Position numbers and translations under genes: made by a program
Source: Desulforamulus putei DSM 12395
GTDB taxonomy: Bacteria > Bacillota > Desulfotomaculia > Desulfotomaculales > Desulfotomaculaceae
Length of the DNA stretch: 55,476 nt
NCBI RefSeq assembly: GCF_900129195.1
Contig: NZ_FQUY01000020.1
Coordinates: 1-55,476, forward strand
Direction of reading: 5' to 3'
Shown here: positions 1 to 10,105 of the stretch, piece by piece
How the letters are laid out: each line of letters opens with the position of its first letter
Position numbering within the stretch: position 1 is the stretch's first letter
Notes under the pieces: generated by a model
What the model was told of the DNA's origin: nothing
Database searches by the model: none
The model's input: the letters and a program-made list of their open reading frames with translations, nothing else

Positions 1-40
1 CATCAATTCCACAACAGATGGGGTAAACGATTTTTAACAT
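1..40 (-). CDS. IS110-family transposase, N-terminal 13 residues (runs off the window)
   Basis: Reading down from the ATG at 40-38, the frame gives MLKIVYPICCGID and then leaves the window. This is the usual opening of IS110-family DEDD transposases, where the first catalytic Asp lies in the CGID(V) motif. A good ribosome-binding site (AAGGGAGA, complement of 46-53) sits about five bases upstream. The rest of the element lies outside the window. The family call rests on only 13 residues, but the long structured leader next to it fits this family well. Confidence 0.72.
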   Translation of the reverse strand, partial: MLKIVYPICCGID

Positions 41-87
41 TAAAGTCTCCCTTCGTAAGAAATTATTGAGAAAAGCAGGCATTGACT

Positions 88-290
88 GACTGTCCAGCTA
101 TAAACGAGTTGTTTATACAAAGATAAGTCTTCGTGCTCTGAAGGCACACTTATTTGTGCTTGAAAGGACAGTCTACACATATAAAAATACGGTCTGCTCC
201 CAAAGGAACAGCGCACTCACCTCCACGTGATTTGTAGTTGCCTGTTATCTCAATAAGATAGTTTTAAAACAAAACAAGCTCATAGGCAAC
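88..290 (-). ncRNA. Putative IS110 bridge RNA (structured 5' non-coding end of the element)
   Basis: Read on the minus strand, upstream of the transposase start, the sequence folds into successive stems. GTTGCCT/AGGCAAC (290-284 with 243-237) encloses TATCT/AGATA. CTGTTCC/GGGAGCAG lies at 211-194. A closing stem GACTGTCC/GGACAGTC (173-166 with 95-88) encloses a long hairpin (156-118) and a perfect 7-bp hairpin TATAAAC/GTTTATA (117-99). IS110-family elements are known to encode a bridge RNA in the non-coding end next to the transposase, with separate loops that recognise target and donor DNA. Position, length (about 200 nt) and multi-loop shape fit. The exact ends and the loop assignments are inference. 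Confidence 0.55.
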
Positions 291-319
291 GTTTCATTCC
301 GTTTTGTGCCTTGAGCTTG
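275..319 (+). promoter_or_regulatory. Leader hairpin just before the coiled-coil gene's ribosome-binding site
   Basis: The left arm at 275-288 pairs with the right arm at 307-319 (13 bp with one bulged T). It ends two bases before an AAAGGA ribosome-binding site at 322-327. Bases 284-290 can instead pair with 237-243, so two mutually exclusive folds exist. The hairpin may also mark the IS110 boundary, as a subterminal inverted repeat with one arm in the element. No function is shown. Confidence 0.35.
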
Positions 320-339
320 CGAAAGGAATGGTTATAAAA

Positions 340-828
340 ATGGATGAAATGCTAAAAGCCATTCTGAATGCAATAAAGACTGTTCAGGAAGAAGTAACCG
401 GCATGAAAGCAGAAATCTCCGGTATGAAAACAGAAATTGTCGGTATAAAAACAGAAATCGCCGGTATGAAAACAGAAATTACTGATATGAAAGCGGATAT
501 TGCCGGTGTGAAAGCACAGGTTTCTAGTTTGGAAGCAGAGGTTTACGGTATCAAACTAGAAATTAACCATATGAAAAATGACATCAACGACCTGAGATCG
601 GCCGTTAAGCGGATTGAAGAAAGACAGCATCGTATGGAGGCCAAACAGGATATTATTTACGAGCAAACGGCCAGGCTGACCGAAAACCATGAGGAAACAA
701 GGAAGAGGATCTCTGAATTAGAACATGACAATTATTATACCATGGCAATGATCAGCCGGCACGAAGCCAGGTTTATCGCCATGAGAAACAAAGAAAAATA
801 TGAGGAACTGAACAACAAAGGGGCTTAA
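340..828 (+). CDS. Heptad-repeat coiled-coil protein of unknown function
   Basis: About 162 residues from the ATG at 340, chosen because AAAGGA at 322-327 is correctly spaced for it; an in-frame ATG at 328 is too close. From about residue 20 to 100 the protein is a run of seven-residue units of the type GMKTEIA, each starting with a hydrophobic residue followed by K and an acidic pair. The corresponding DNA is a degenerate 21-bp tandem repeat. The C-terminal third is charged and helical (RIEERQHRMEAKQD). There is no signal peptide, membrane segment or catalytic motif. This implies a long parallel coiled coil. I do not recognise a named family. The gene is isolated between an IS110 end and the convergent purD. 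Confidence 0.75.
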   Translation: MDEMLKAILNAIKTVQEEVTGMKAEISGMKTEIVGIKTEIAGMKTEITDMKADIAGVKAQVSSLEAEVYGIKLEINHMKNDINDLRSAVKRIEERQHRMEAKQDIIYEQTARLTENHEETRKRISELEHDNYYTMAMISRHEARFIAMRNKEKYEELNNKGA

Positions 829-850
829 TGCCCCTTTGTTGTTCAGTTCC
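804..850. terminator. Bidirectional terminator shared by the coiled-coil gene and purD
   Basis: A perfect 21-bp inverted repeat (804-824 with 830-850) has a five-base loop. It contains the last codons of the coiled-coil gene and the stop codon of purD, which converge here. T-rich sequence follows the stem on the minus strand (complement of 786-799), so it should end purine operon transcripts. Confidence 0.75.
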
Positions 851-2111
851 TGTTGATGGCCCTTTGTCCGATATCTTTTCTATAATGGGCTCCCTCGAAA
901 TCAATGGCTGCCACTCCCTGGTAGGCCCGGGCAATGGCATCGGGTATGTCCTTACCGGTGGCAGTTACACCGAGCACCCGTCCGCCAGCGGTCACGATTT
1001 TTCCTTCCCGCCGGGCAGTCCCGGCATGGAATACTTCCACACCGGCGGGCACCTGATCCAGGCCCTTGATTTCTTTCCCTTTTTCATACTTGCCGGGATA
1101 TCCCCCGGCAGCCATGACCACGCAGACCGCCGCTCCCTCTTTCCATTGGATGGGTTGCTGGGCCAGGCGTCCCTCCAAAATGGCTTCGATGATGTCCACC
1201 AGGTCTGTCTCCAGCAAAGTCAACACAGGCTGGGTCTCGGGGTCGCCAAACCGGGCATTGAATTCCAGCACCTTCGGCCCCTCCTGGGTAACCATCAGCC
1301 CGGCATACAAAACACCCCGGTAATGTCTGCCCTCGGCCGCCAAGGCCCTGACGGTGGGATAAAGTACTTCCCTCTCCACCACTTCCGCCAGTTCCGGCGT
1401 GTATACCGGCGCCGGTGCGTAGGCCCCCATGCCACCGGTGTTGGGGCCGGTATCGTTGTCCCCCACCCGCTTGTGGTCCTGGGCAGCCACCATGGGAACA
1501 ACGGTTTCTCCGTCCACAAAGGCCAGCACACTGACTTCTTCACCCTGTAAAAACTCTTCAATCACAACTTTGTCTCCGGCCCGTCCAAAGGCCCGCTCGG
1601 CCATAATGATGTCTACAGCCGCCAGGGCTGTCTCATCGTCCATGGCAACTATGACGCCCTTGCCCGCCGCCAAGCCGTCGGCTTTAATGACGCAGGGCGC
1701 GCCATGCTTTTTAACATACTCCCGGGCTTCCTCCGCTTTGTCAAAGGTGGCGTAACGGGCCGTGGGGATGTTGTATTTGGCCATCAGGTCCTTGGCCATG
1801 GCTTTGCTGCCTTCGATTTCAGCAGCTGCCCGGGAAGGACCGAATATCTTCAAGCCTTCTTTTTGAAACAAATCCACAATACCATTGGTCAGGGGTATCT
1901 CCGGTCCCACCACCGTTAAATCAATTTGTTCCCCTTTGGCAAACTCCAGCAGTCCGTTGATATCTTCCGCCGGAATGTTCACACAGGTGGCCAGGCTGCC
2001 GATCCCGGCATTTCCCGGCGCGCAAAAGATCTGCTCCACCCTGGGACTCTGCCGGAGTTTCCAAACCAGTGCGTGTTCCCGGCCACCGCCGCCAACCACT
2101 AGAATTTTCAT
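843..2111 (-). CDS. purD: Phosphoribosylamine-glycine ligase (GAR synthetase)
   Basis: Catalyses the second step of de novo purine synthesis: phosphoribosylamine + glycine + ATP to GAR. About 422 residues, the normal length. The N-terminal domain starts MKILVVGGGGREHALVWKL. An ATP-grasp fold follows, with KADGLAAGKGV near residue 145 and the metal/ATP segment EFNARFGDPETQ near 285. The start is the ATG at 2111, with GGAGTGG five bases upstream. This is the last gene of the pur operon, 81 bases after purH. Its stop codon lies in the 21-bp palindrome that also ends the convergent gene. Confidence 0.97.
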   Translation of the reverse strand: MKILVVGGGGREHALVWKLRQSPRVEQIFCAPGNAGIGSLATCVNIPAEDINGLLEFAKGEQIDLTVVGPEIPLTNGIVDLFQKEGLKIFGPSRAAAEIEGSKAMAKDLMAKYNIPTARYATFDKAEEAREYVKKHGAPCVIKADGLAAGKGVIVAMDDETALAAVDIIMAERAFGRAGDKVVIEEFLQGEEVSVLAFVDGETVVPMVAAQDHKRVGDNDTGPNTGGMGAYAPAPVYTPELAEVVEREVLYPTVRALAAEGRHYRGVLYAGLMVTQEGPKVLEFNARFGDPETQPVLTLLETDLVDIIEAILEGRLAQQPIQWKEGAAVCVVMAAGGYPGKYEKGKEIKGLDQVPAGVEVFHAGTARREGKIVTAGGRVLGVTATGKDIPDAIARAYQGVAAIDFEGAHYRKDIGQRAINRN

Positions 2112-2192
2112 GTAATCCACTCCACAAGATAAAATAGTCGTTTTGAAAACCGAAGTTATTTAAATAAGGTTCGCTAAACAGAACCTGACAAA

Positions 2193-3734
2193 TCAGTGTT
2201 TAAAATGCCGCAGACCGGTGAACACCATGGCGATGCCATGCTCGTTGCAGGCCTGAATGGATTCCTCATCCCGAATGGAGCCGCCCGGTTGAATGATGGC
2301 AGTAACACCTGCTCTGGCCGCTTCATCCACAGTGTCCCGGAAGGGGAAGAAAGCATCGCTGGCCAGTACAGCGCCTCTGGCCTTGTCGCCGGCCTGCTCA
2401 AAGGCGATGCGTGCGGCACCCACCCGGTTCATTTGACCGGCGCCGACGCCGATGACCTGGCCGTCTTTGGCAAGCACGATGGCGTTGGACTTCACATGCT
2501 TTACCACCGTCATGGCAAACATCATTTCTTTAAGTTCTGCCGCCGATGGCCGGCGTTCGGTCACAACCTTCAGCTCATCCGGATTGGCAACCACCCTGTC
2601 GGCCTCCTGCACCAGCAGCCCACCGTTTACCTTTCTCACTTCCAGAACATCACTGGTTTGTCCGGTCAAATCGCCGGTCCTGAGAAGCCGCAGGTTTGCT
2701 TTCTTCTTTAATATCTCCAGGGCCTCGGCGGTAAAGTCCGGCGCCACCACTGCCTCCAGGAAAATCCGGGACATCTCGCCGGCGGTGTCGGCGTCCACCG
2801 TTCTGTTGCATGCCACAATACCGCCAAAGGCGGAAACGGGATCCGCTGCAAAGGCCTTTTTATAGGCCGTAACCAGCGATTCAGCCATGGCGGCGCCGCA
2901 GGGGTTGTTGTGTTTAATAATCACCGCGCAGGGATCGCTGAATTCCCGCACCAGTTCCAGGGCGCTGTTGGCATCCAGAATGTTATTATAGGAAAGTTCC
3001 TTGCCGTGCAGTTGTTCCGCGTTGGCAATACAGGGGCCGGTAACGGAAGGATCCCTGTAAAAGGCGGCTTTCTGATGGGGGTTCTCCCCGTAGCGCAGGT
3101 CTTGCGCCTTTACCAGTGACAGGTTGAATTCCGGCCGAAAATCCTCTGTGCCGATGACTCCGTTCAGATAATTGGCAATGGCCGTATCGTAAGCGGCGGT
3201 ATGGGCAAAGGCCTCCCTGGCCAGCTCCAGGCGCAGGGAAGGGGTAAGTTCTCCGTCCTTCTCCAGTGCCTCCAGTACCTGGCCGTAACGCTGCGGGTTC
3301 ACCACAATGCCCACGCAGGCATGGTTTTTGGCGGCCGCCCGCACCATGGTGGGGCCGCCGATATCTATGTTTTCGATGGCATCGGCCAATGTTACTCCGG
3401 GTTTGGCAATGGTTTCACGGAAGGGATAGAGGTTGACCACCACCAGGTCAATGGGGGTAATTTGATGTTCCTTTAACTGGTTTAAATGTTCTTCGGTCCG
3501 CAGGGCCAGAATACCGCCATGAACATTGGGATGCAGGGTTTTCACCCGGCCGCCCAGGATTTCCGGAAAACCGGTTACATCAGAAATATAGATCACCGGC
3601 ACCCCGGCCTCCCGCAGGGTTTTGGCCGTCCCGCCGGTGGAAACAATTTCAACCCCTAGGGCGGACAGCCGCCGGGCAAATTCCACCAGCCCGGTTTTAT
3701 CCGATACACTAATTAAAGCGCGTTTAATCTTCAC
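2193..3734 (-). CDS. purH: Bifunctional AICAR transformylase / IMP cyclohydrolase
   Basis: Catalyses the last two steps to IMP. About 513 residues, matching the usual length. The N-terminal MGS-like IMP cyclohydrolase domain begins [12 protein letters not shown]. The C-terminal transformylase domain carries the [15 protein letters not shown] motif and the KHNNPCGAA motif with the catalytic Lys-His pair. The start region reads GTG GTG TTG GTG. The last GTG (3734), or the TTG at 3737, has the best spacing from AAGGGG inside the end of purN, so the gene overlaps purN by about 11 bases and is probably translationally coupled to it. Confidence 0.96.
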   Translation of the reverse strand: MKIKRALISVSDKTGLVEFARRLSALGVEIVSTGGTAKTLREAGVPVIYISDVTGFPEILGGRVKTLHPNVHGGILALRTEEHLNQLKEHQITPIDLVVVNLYPFRETIAKPGVTLADAIENIDIGGPTMVRAAAKNHACVGIVVNPQRYGQVLEALEKDGELTPSLRLELAREAFAHTAAYDTAIANYLNGVIGTEDFRPEFNLSLVKAQDLRYGENPHQKAAFYRDPSVTGPCIANAEQLHGKELSYNNILDANSALELVREFSDPCAVIIKHNNPCGAAMAESLVTAYKKAFAADPVSAFGGIVACNRTVDADTAGEMSRIFLEAVVAPDFTAEALEILKKKANLRLLRTGDLTGQTSDVLEVRKVNGGLLVQEADRVVANPDELKVVTERRPSAAELKEMMFAMTVVKHVKSNAIVLAKDGQVIGVGAGQMNRVGAARIAFEQAGDKARGAVLASDAFFPFRDTVDEAARAGVTAIIQPGGSIRDEESIQACNEHGIAMVFTGLRHFKH

Positions 3735-4362
3735 CAACACCACGCCCCTTGTTTTTATCAATGAATACTTTTCTTCCTTGCACCCGCAAACGTCCCTGGG
3801 CAAACAGCTTAACGGCCTCGGGATAAAGCCGGTGCTCCTGTTGGAGAATCCTGGCGGCCAGGGTTTCTTCCGTATCGTCATCCAAAACTGGCACCGCCGC
3901 CTGCAAAATAATGGGTCCGGTATCCATGCCTTCGTCCACAAAATGAACGGTACAGCCGGAAATCTTGACCCCGTAGGCCAGAGCATCCCTTTGACCGTGC
4001 AAGCCGGGAAAGGAAGGCAGCAGGGCGGGATGAATGTTCATAATCCTGTTGGGAAAGGCCTGCAGCAGGGGTTCCCCCACCAAACGCATGTAGCCTGCCA
4101 GACACACCAGTTGAACCCCGTGGTCTTGCAAAATCTTCACCACCGCTCTTTCGTAATCCCCTTTGCTCGCAAAGGCCTTCAGGTCTACGAAATGGGCAGG
4201 GATGCCCGCTGATTTAGCCCTTTCCAGGGCATAGACCCCGGGCTTGTCACTGATGACCACCACCACTTCCGCCGGGACCAAACCCTGGTTGCAAGCGTCC
4301 ATAATGGCTTGCAGATTGGAACCACGGCCCGAGGCCAGTACGCCAACTCGTAATTTTCCCAT
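3724..4362 (-). CDS. purN: Phosphoribosylglycinamide formyltransferase (GART, folate-dependent)
   Basis: Transfers a formyl group from 10-formyl-THF to GAR. 212 residues. The N-terminal [16 protein letters not shown] binds the phosphate. The catalytic Asn and His are in [11 protein letters not shown] (about residues 105-115), and the catalytic Asp is in [10 protein letters not shown] (about 143-152). The gene lies between purM and purH and overlaps the purH start. No formate-dependent PurT is seen in the window, so PurN appears to be the GAR transformylase of this operon. Confidence 0.96.
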   Translation of the reverse strand: MGKLRVGVLASGRGSNLQAIMDACNQGLVPAEVVVVISDKPGVYALERAKSAGIPAHFVDLKAFASKGDYERAVVKILQDHGVQLVCLAGYMRLVGEPLLQAFPNRIMNIHPALLPSFPGLHGQRDALAYGVKISGCTVHFVDEGMDTGPIILQAAVPVLDDDTEETLAARILQQEHRLYPEAVKLFAQGRLRVQGRKVFIDKNKGRGVGED

Positions 4363-4415
4363 GTTTTTAATCTCCCAGGAAACAAATAATTAGTGTGAAA
4401 ATAGATATTTTTGAA

Positions 4416-4445
4416 GGCCATTGGCTTTTGGCCATTAGCCATTGG
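4416..4445. repeat. Degenerate GGCCATTGG-type repeat at the end of purM
   Basis: The stretch GGCCATTGG CTTTT GGCCATTAG CCATTGG is made of short related units, similar in style to the MITE-like insert at 10106-10315. It supplies the last codons and the stop of purM (ending YTNG) and part of the purN-purM gap. It may be a fragment of the same dispersed repeat family. Confidence 0.4.
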
Positions 4446-5487
4446 TATACTCCACCAACGGGTCCCCTGCTTCAACCCTGCCAATGAGGTAGGCGGCTTC
4501 ACCCCGCTTGTCCAGTTCCTGCAGTACCGCCGGCGCCTGTTGCGGGGGCACCACCAGAACCATGCCGATGCCCATGTTGAAGGTGCGCAGCATTTCCTCT
4601 TCGGCCACCCGGCCGATCTGCTGGATCAACCGGAACACAGGCGGCACCGGCCAGGCTGCACGGTCCAGTACCACCTTCACCTCCCGGGGCAGGATTCTGG
4701 GAATGTTTTCCGTCAAGCCGCCCCCGGTAATATGGGCCAGCCCCTTAATCTCAAACCTTTCCAGCAGGGGCAAAACCGTTTTCACATAAATGCGGGTGGG
4801 AGTCAGCAGTTCTTCCCCAACGGTGCGACCCAACTGCTGCACATAGGTGTCCACCCGGTATCCCGCCACTTCCAGCAAGGCCTTGCGGGCCAGGGAATAC
4901 CCGTTGCTGTGCAGTCCCGAGGAGGGTAAACCGATCACCCTATCCCCGGCGGCGATGCTTTTCCCGTCAATAATTTTGCTGCGGTCCACAATACCCACGG
5001 CAAAGCCGGCAATGTCGTACTCTTCCTCGGCATAAAAGCCCGGCATTTCAGCGGTTTCCCCGCCGATTAAGGCACAACCGGCCTGGCGGCAGCCCTCGGC
5101 CACCCCGCTGACAATGTCGGCCACCCTTTCCGGAACCAGCTTCCCGACAGCCAGGTAATCCAGGAAAAACAGCGGTTCCGCCCCTTGCACCAGAATGTCG
5201 TTAACGCACATGGCCACCGCATCAATGCCGATGGTGTTATGAATACCTGTTAACTGGGCCACCCTTAATTTTGTGCCCACTCCGTCGGTGCCGGAGACCA
5301 GGACCGGTTCCCTGTATTTGCCGGGTTCCAGGGCAAACAGCCCGCCGAAACCGCCGATATCCGCCAGCACCCCCGGGCGGAAGGTGCTGCGCACCGCCTG
5401 TTTCATAAGATGTACCGCCCGGTTGCCGGCCTCTATGTCCACCCCTGCTCCGGCATAGGTGAGGGGTTGTGATTTTGGCAGTGACAT
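4435..5487 (-). CDS. purM: Phosphoribosylformylglycinamidine cyclo-ligase (AIR synthetase)
   Basis: Closes the imidazole ring: FGAM + ATP to AIR. 350 residues. The family motifs are [16 protein letters not shown] at the N-terminus, [14 protein letters not shown] near residue 65, [11 protein letters not shown] near 140 and [15 protein letters not shown] near 250. The start is the ATG at 5487, shortly after GGGGGGT. It sits 12 bases after the purF stop in the pur operon. The last few residues come from a degenerate repeat, so the natural C-terminus may have been altered slightly. Confidence 0.97.
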   Translation of the reverse strand: MSLPKSQPLTYAGAGVDIEAGNRAVHLMKQAVRSTFRPGVLADIGGFGGLFALEPGKYREPVLVSGTDGVGTKLRVAQLTGIHNTIGIDAVAMCVNDILVQGAEPLFFLDYLAVGKLVPERVADIVSGVAEGCRQAGCALIGGETAEMPGFYAEEEYDIAGFAVGIVDRSKIIDGKSIAAGDRVIGLPSSGLHSNGYSLARKALLEVAGYRVDTYVQQLGRTVGEELLTPTRIYVKTVLPLLERFEIKGLAHITGGGLTENIPRILPREVKVVLDRAAWPVPPVFRLIQQIGRVAEEEMLRTFNMGIGMVLVVPPQQAPAVLQELDKRGEAAYLIGRVEAGDPLVEYTNG

Positions 5488-5499
5488 GGGTACACCCCC

Positions 5500-6924
5500 C
5501 TATTCCAAACTATACTTGCCGCTTTCCTTTGGCCTGGGCACTTCCACCGGGTAGTTCCCGCTAAAGCAGGCGGTACAGAAATGATTTTGCTTAGGCGCAA
5601 AGATATCCAGCAGTCCTTCCAAACTGAGGTAATGCAAACCGTCCGCGTTGATGCTGCGCCGGATCTCTTCCAGAGGCATCTTGGCCGCAATGAGCTCCTG
5701 TTCATCCGAGGTGTCAATGCCATAGTAACAGGACCGCAGTACCGGCGGGGAACTGATGCACATGTGCACTTCCCTGGCCCCGGCCTGCCGCAGCATGGCC
5801 ACCAGTTTTTGGCTGGTGGTGCCCCGCACGATGGAGTCATCCACCATCACCACCCGCTTTCCCTGCAGGACTTCCCGGATGGGGTTTAACTTCAGCCTGA
5901 CTCCGATTTCCCGCATTTCCTGGGTGGGCTGAATGAAGGTCCGGCCAATATAACGGTTCTTCATCAACCCTTCTTCAAAAGGGATCCCGGATTCCTCGGC
6001 ATAGCCCCTGGCCGCGGCGGTGCCGGAGTCCGGCACCGGGATGACAATGTCCGCTTCCACCGGGTATTCCCTGGCCAGCTGGCGTCCCATCTCCCGGCGC
6101 ACCTTGTTTACATTGAAAGTATCCATGGTGCTGTCCGGCCGGGCAAAGTAAATATATTCAAAAATACAATGGGCCGGATTTTGCGCCTTAAAACCCTGGG
6201 TGGAAGTCACCCCTTCACGGTCAATACGAATAATTTCTCCTGGTTCCACATCTCGTATAAAGGCGGCCCCCACCGTAGTTAAGGCGCAGGATTCGGAAGC
6301 TATCACATACCCGTCCCCCAGGCGGCCCAGGCACAGGGGCCGGAAGCCGTGGGGATCCCGTGCTGCGTACAGGGCGTTCTCGGTAATGATTAACAGGGAG
6401 TACGCCCCCTTAACATCAATCATGCATTTCATCAGGGCTTCTTCCAGGCTGTTGGCATTGTACCTGGCAATCAGGTTTACCAGCACCTCGCTGTCGGTGG
6501 AGGACTGGAATACCGAACCGGTGGAGGCAAGCTGGGACCGCAGGTCGGTGACATTGGTCAAATTCCCGTTGTGAGCCAAGCCCAGCATGCCTTTGGCATA
6601 ACGAAACACCAGCGGCTGCGCATTGAGGGGCTGGCTGGCCCCGGTGGTGGAATAGCGAACATGGCCGATGGCCATGTGGCCGGAGAATTTGTCCAGGCTG
6701 TGCCTGGTAAACACCTCCGTCACCAGGCCCATTCCTTTGTGCAGCTGTACCTGCCTGCCGTCCGCCACCGCGATGCCGGCGCTTTCCTGCCCCCGGTGCT
6801 GCAGGGCATACAAACCGTAATAGGTTATCCTGGCCACGTCCATCCCGGGAGCATAGATGCCAAATACGCCGCATTCTTCAACAGGCTTGTCCGGGAGCGC
6901 AAAGGGATTTACTTCATTAAACAT
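5500..6924 (-). CDS. purF: Amidophosphoribosyltransferase (glutamine-PRPP amidotransferase)
   Basis: Commits PRPP to purine synthesis. 474 residues. A 17-residue propeptide precedes the N-terminal nucleophile Cys in [11 protein letters not shown]. The glutaminase domain follows ([16 protein letters not shown]). The phosphoribosyltransferase domain carries the PRPP motif [13 protein letters not shown] near residue 355. C-terminal cysteines, including [11 protein letters not shown] and C in NPAHCIFEY, match the oxygen-sensitive [4Fe-4S] ligands of the Bacillus-type enzyme. Its start overlaps the end of purL by 16 bases, which suggests coupled translation. Confidence 0.97.
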   Translation of the reverse strand: MFNEVNPFALPDKPVEECGVFGIYAPGMDVARITYYGLYALQHRGQESAGIAVADGRQVQLHKGMGLVTEVFTRHSLDKFSGHMAIGHVRYSTTGASQPLNAQPLVFRYAKGMLGLAHNGNLTNVTDLRSQLASTGSVFQSSTDSEVLVNLIARYNANSLEEALMKCMIDVKGAYSLLIITENALYAARDPHGFRPLCLGRLGDGYVIASESCALTTVGAAFIRDVEPGEIIRIDREGVTSTQGFKAQNPAHCIFEYIYFARPDSTMDTFNVNKVRREMGRQLAREYPVEADIVIPVPDSGTAAARGYAEESGIPFEEGLMKNRYIGRTFIQPTQEMREIGVRLKLNPIREVLQGKRVVMVDDSIVRGTTSQKLVAMLRQAGAREVHMCISSPPVLRSCYYGIDTSDEQELIAAKMPLEEIRRSINADGLHYLSLEGLLDIFAPKQNHFCTACFSGNYPVEVPRPKESGKYSLE

Positions 6925-9134
6925 GCAATCGCCCCCCGCCAGGTTTCTTCTATTTTTTTCACGGGCAGGTTTACCAGGTTACCGCCGCAGCCGGTGCAGC
7001 CGGGATTCACCACATTAATAATCAGTGAATCGCCCCCCACTGTTCCCAACTGGGTATAGGGAACGCCGGCATCCACCAGTTTCTTCACCAGTTCAACACC
7101 TTTATGCCGGTCGACGCTGATGATGATGCAGGATTGGGACTCGCCGAACAGCAGGGCGTCTCCCCTGAAACGGCGCACCATGGTGATGTCAGCCCCAATG
7201 CCGCCGGAAATGCAGCATTCGGCCAGGGCCACGGCCAGTCCCCCTTCGGAACAGTCGTGGGCCGATTTAATGAGCCCGCTCTTGATTTCATCCAGCACAA
7301 ACCGCTGTACTTTTTTCTCCAGCTCTAAATTGAGGGCCGGTGGTTTTCCTTTTTCCAGGCCGAACTGTATTTTCAAATATTCGCTGCCGCCCAGTTCCGG
7401 CAGGTTTTCGCCGATGAGAAAAATGGCGTCTCCCGCTTGCTTGAAGCCCTGGGTGCATACTTTATCCAGATCCTCTACCAGGCCCACCATGCCGATGGTG
7501 GGGGTGGGATAAACCGCGTTGCCCCTGGTTTCGTTGTAAAAACTCACGTTGCCGCCGGTCACAGGGGTTTCCAGCGCACGGCAGGCCTCGGCCATGCCTT
7601 CAATGCACTGCCAGAAGGTCCACATGACTTCCGGCTTTTCCGGGTTGCCAAAGTTCAGGCAGTTGGTAACAGCCAGGGGTTTGGCGCCGGAACAGACCAG
7701 GTTGCGGGCAGCCTCCGCCACCGCAATGGCAGCGCCGGTTTTGGGGTCCAGGTAGCAGTAACGGCCGTTGCAGTCAGTGGTCATGGCAATCCCTTTGCGG
7801 GTGCCCTTCACCCGCAGAACCGCAGCATCGGAACCGGGTGTTACCACCGTATTGAGGCCTACCATATAATCGTATTGCTTGTAAGCATACTCTTTGCTGG
7901 CAATGTTGGGGGAAGCCAGTAATTTCAGCAGCACCTCGTTATAGTCGTGGGGCATGTTAAGGGAATCCACCGGGTAGTTTTGCACTTCCTCCAGATAAGC
8001 CGGCACCCGGGTGGGACGGTGATAAACCGGCGCCTGTTCTGTTAAAGCCCTGGCCGGAATCTCCGCCACCACCTGGGAACCTTCCTTTATACGAAGAATA
8101 CCGTCACCGGTGACCCGGCCCACCACCACAGCGTCCAAATCCCATTTGGCAAAAATCTCTTTTACCTTTTCTTCAGTCCCTTTTTCCACCACCAGCAGCA
8201 TGCGCTCCTGGGATTCCGAAAGCATCACTTCATAGGGGGTCATGCCCTCTTCCCGCCTGGGCACCAAGGCCAGATCCATTTCCAGGCCTGTGCCCGCCCG
8301 GCTGGCCATTTCACAGGAAGAACTGGTAAGGCCCGCCGCCCCCATATCCTGAATACCCACCACATAACCTGTTTTGATGACTTCCAGGCAGGCCTCCAGG
8401 AGGAGTTTTTCCATAAAGGGGTCTCCCACCTGAACGGCGGGACGTCTTTCAGCCGCTTCTTCGGACAGCTCCTCGGAGGCAAAGGTGGCCCCGTGGATAC
8501 CGTCACGGCCTGTCTTGGCGCCTACCACCATGACCGGGTTGCCAATGCCGGCGGCCACCCCTTTCTTGATATCCTTCTGGTCAATTAAACCCACGCACAT
8601 AACATTGACCAGGCAGTTGTCTTCGTAGCTGTCCGCAAAATAAACTTCACCGCCGACGGTGGGTACACCGATGCAGTTGCCGTAGCCGCTGATGCCGGCC
8701 ACCACGCCGTCAAACAGGTAGCGCACCCGGGGGTTGTCCAATTCACCGAAACGCAGACTGTCCAGCACTGCCACAGGTCTGGCCCCCATGGTGAAAATAT
8801 CCCGTAAAATGCCGCCCACGCCGGTGGCAGCGCCCTGGTAAGGTTCAATGGCGGACGGGTGATTGTGACTTTCGATTTTAAAGACCACTGCCTGTCCGTC
8901 GCCGATATCCACAATGCCGGCATTCTCGCCGGGTCCCTGTAAGATAGCCGGTCCCTCGGTGGGAAGCGTTTTTAAGGCCGGTCGTGAGGTTTTATAGCTG
9001 CAGTGTTCCGACCACATGACGGCAAAGATGCCCACTTCCACATAGTTAGGTTCCCGGCCTAATATTTCCACGATTTTTTCATATTCAGAGTCGGTGAGGC
9101 CCATTTCTCGCCATACTTTGGGGTCCATTACCAT
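6909..9134 (-). CDS. purL: Phosphoribosylformylglycinamidine synthase, large subunit
   Basis: The ATP-dependent synthetase subunit of the three-part FGAM synthase (PurL-PurQ-PurS). 741 residues, the small-PurL size of Bacillota and archaea; the proteobacterial single-chain enzyme is about 1,290. Motifs include [16 protein letters not shown] near residue 38, [21 protein letters not shown] near 86 and [19 protein letters not shown] near 266. The ATG at 9134 directly follows the purQ TAG, with GAGGAGG in the end of purQ as ribosome-binding site. A CTGCGG cluster at the C-terminus (GCTGCGG) is unusual but was not interpreted. Confidence 0.97.
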   Translation of the reverse strand: MVMDPKVWREMGLTDSEYEKIVEILGREPNYVEVGIFAVMWSEHCSYKTSRPALKTLPTEGPAILQGPGENAGIVDIGDGQAVVFKIESHNHPSAIEPYQGAATGVGGILRDIFTMGARPVAVLDSLRFGELDNPRVRYLFDGVVAGISGYGNCIGVPTVGGEVYFADSYEDNCLVNVMCVGLIDQKDIKKGVAAGIGNPVMVVGAKTGRDGIHGATFASEELSEEAAERRPAVQVGDPFMEKLLLEACLEVIKTGYVVGIQDMGAAGLTSSSCEMASRAGTGLEMDLALVPRREEGMTPYEVMLSESQERMLLVVEKGTEEKVKEIFAKWDLDAVVVGRVTGDGILRIKEGSQVVAEIPARALTEQAPVYHRPTRVPAYLEEVQNYPVDSLNMPHDYNEVLLKLLASPNIASKEYAYKQYDYMVGLNTVVTPGSDAAVLRVKGTRKGIAMTTDCNGRYCYLDPKTGAAIAVAEAARNLVCSGAKPLAVTNCLNFGNPEKPEVMWTFWQCIEGMAEACRALETPVTGGNVSFYNETRGNAVYPTPTIGMVGLVEDLDKVCTQGFKQAGDAIFLIGENLPELGGSEYLKIQFGLEKGKPPALNLELEKKVQRFVLDEIKSGLIKSAHDCSEGGLAVALAECCISGGIGADITMVRRFRGDALLFGESQSCIIISVDRHKGVELVKKLVDAGVPYTQLGTVGGDSLIINVVNPGCTGCGGNLVNLPVKKIEETWRGAIACLMK

Positions 9135-9836
9135 CTAGCCGCACCTCCTCTGCCAGAAATCCAGTAGGGATTGAAAGATGAGTTGTCCATCGGTATTGCC
9201 CAGAACTGCCTCGGCACAGCGTTCGGGGTGAGGCATCATGCCCAGCACGTTGCCCTGCTCGTTGCAAATGCCGGCGATGTTGTTGAGAGAACCATTGGGG
9301 TTGGCTTCCGGGGTTACTTCCCCGTGGGGGTCACAGTAGCGGAATATAACCTGCTTATTTTCCTCTAACTGCCGGAGGGTCTCAGGGTCGGCATAGTAGT
9401 TTCCTTCACCATGGGCAATGGGGATTTTGATGACCTGCCCTTCCGAAGCCCGGCAGGTAAAGGGGGTGGTATTGTTTTCAACTCGCAGATAAGTGTCATG
9501 ACACAGGAACTGCAAATTTTTATTGCGGTGCAGGGCGCCGGGAAGCAGTCCGGCCTCGGTCAGGATCTGGAACCCGTTGCAAATGCCCATCACCATGCCT
9601 CCCCTGCGGGCAAACTCAATCACCGGCTTCATCACCGGCGAAAACCTGGCCACTGCGCCGCATCTCAAATAGTCTCCGTAGGAAAAGCCCCCGGGCAGTA
9701 CGATACAGTCAAAGCCATCAACACTGCCGGATTTATGCCAAATGTATTCCACCGGCTGCCCGGTTACGGTTTGAATGGCATGCAGGCAGTCGGCGTCACA
9801 ATTGGAGCCGGGGAAAACCACCACTCCAAATTTCAC
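9135..9836 (-). CDS. purQ: Phosphoribosylformylglycinamidine synthase, glutaminase subunit
   Basis: A class I glutamine amidotransferase that feeds ammonia to PurL. 233 residues. [15 protein letters not shown] opens the protein, [20 protein letters not shown] follows near residue 50, and the nucleophile elbow is GICNGFQIL near 85. The C-terminal His-x-Glu of the triad is in [10 protein letters not shown] near 205. It ends immediately before the purL start and lies three bases after purS, in the conserved order purS-purQ-purL. Confidence 0.97.
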   Translation of the reverse strand: MKFGVVVFPGSNCDADCLHAIQTVTGQPVEYIWHKSGSVDGFDCIVLPGGFSYGDYLRCGAVARFSPVMKPVIEFARRGGMVMGICNGFQILTEAGLLPGALHRNKNLQFLCHDTYLRVENNTTPFTCRASEGQVIKIPIAHGEGNYYADPETLRQLEENKQVIFRYCDPHGEVTPEANPNGSLNNIAGICNEQGNVLGMMPHPERCAEAVLGNTDGQLIFQSLLDFWQRRCG

Positions 9837-9839
9837 CCT

Positions 9840-10088
9840 TTACACCTCCACCAGTTCAAATGTATAATCTTCAATCACCGGGTTCACCAGCAGCTTATCA
9901 CACATGTCCCTGACCTGTTTTTCCGCTTCGGCCCGGTCGGCAACCTCCAAATCCACCACCATGTAGCGCCCGATGCGCACCTCCTGTACGTTATGGTAGC
10001 CCAGGGCATACAGAGACTTCCGCACCACGCTGCCCTGCGGGTCCAATACACTTTTCCTAAGGGTTACGTAAATCTTAGCTTGAAACAC
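9840..10088 (-). CDS. purS: Phosphoribosylformylglycinamidine synthase, PurS subunit
   Basis: A small structural subunit that bridges PurL and PurQ. 82 residues starting FQAKIYVTLRKSVLDPQG, typical of PurS. The GTG at 10088 is chosen because GAGGAGG lies eight bases upstream. An upstream in-frame ATG would add about 13 residues encoded by the neighbouring inverted repeat and has no ribosome-binding site. The gene follows a 250-base gap after purC that is filled by the MITE-like repeat. Confidence 0.95.
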   Translation of the reverse strand: MFQAKIYVTLRKSVLDPQGSVVRKSLYALGYHNVQEVRIGRYMVVDLEVADRAEAEKQVRDMCDKLLVNPVIEDYTFELVEV

Positions 10089-10105
10089 GTCAAACCCTCC
10101 TCTTA

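Noticed and set aside
828-1550. Long open frame opposite purD (240 codons)
   Set aside because: Lies antisense to a well-conserved purD, has low-complexity Gly/His/Pro composition and no family motifs; a shadow of the real gene. The same holds for other long antisense frames over purH, purL, guaA, fliY and flhA.
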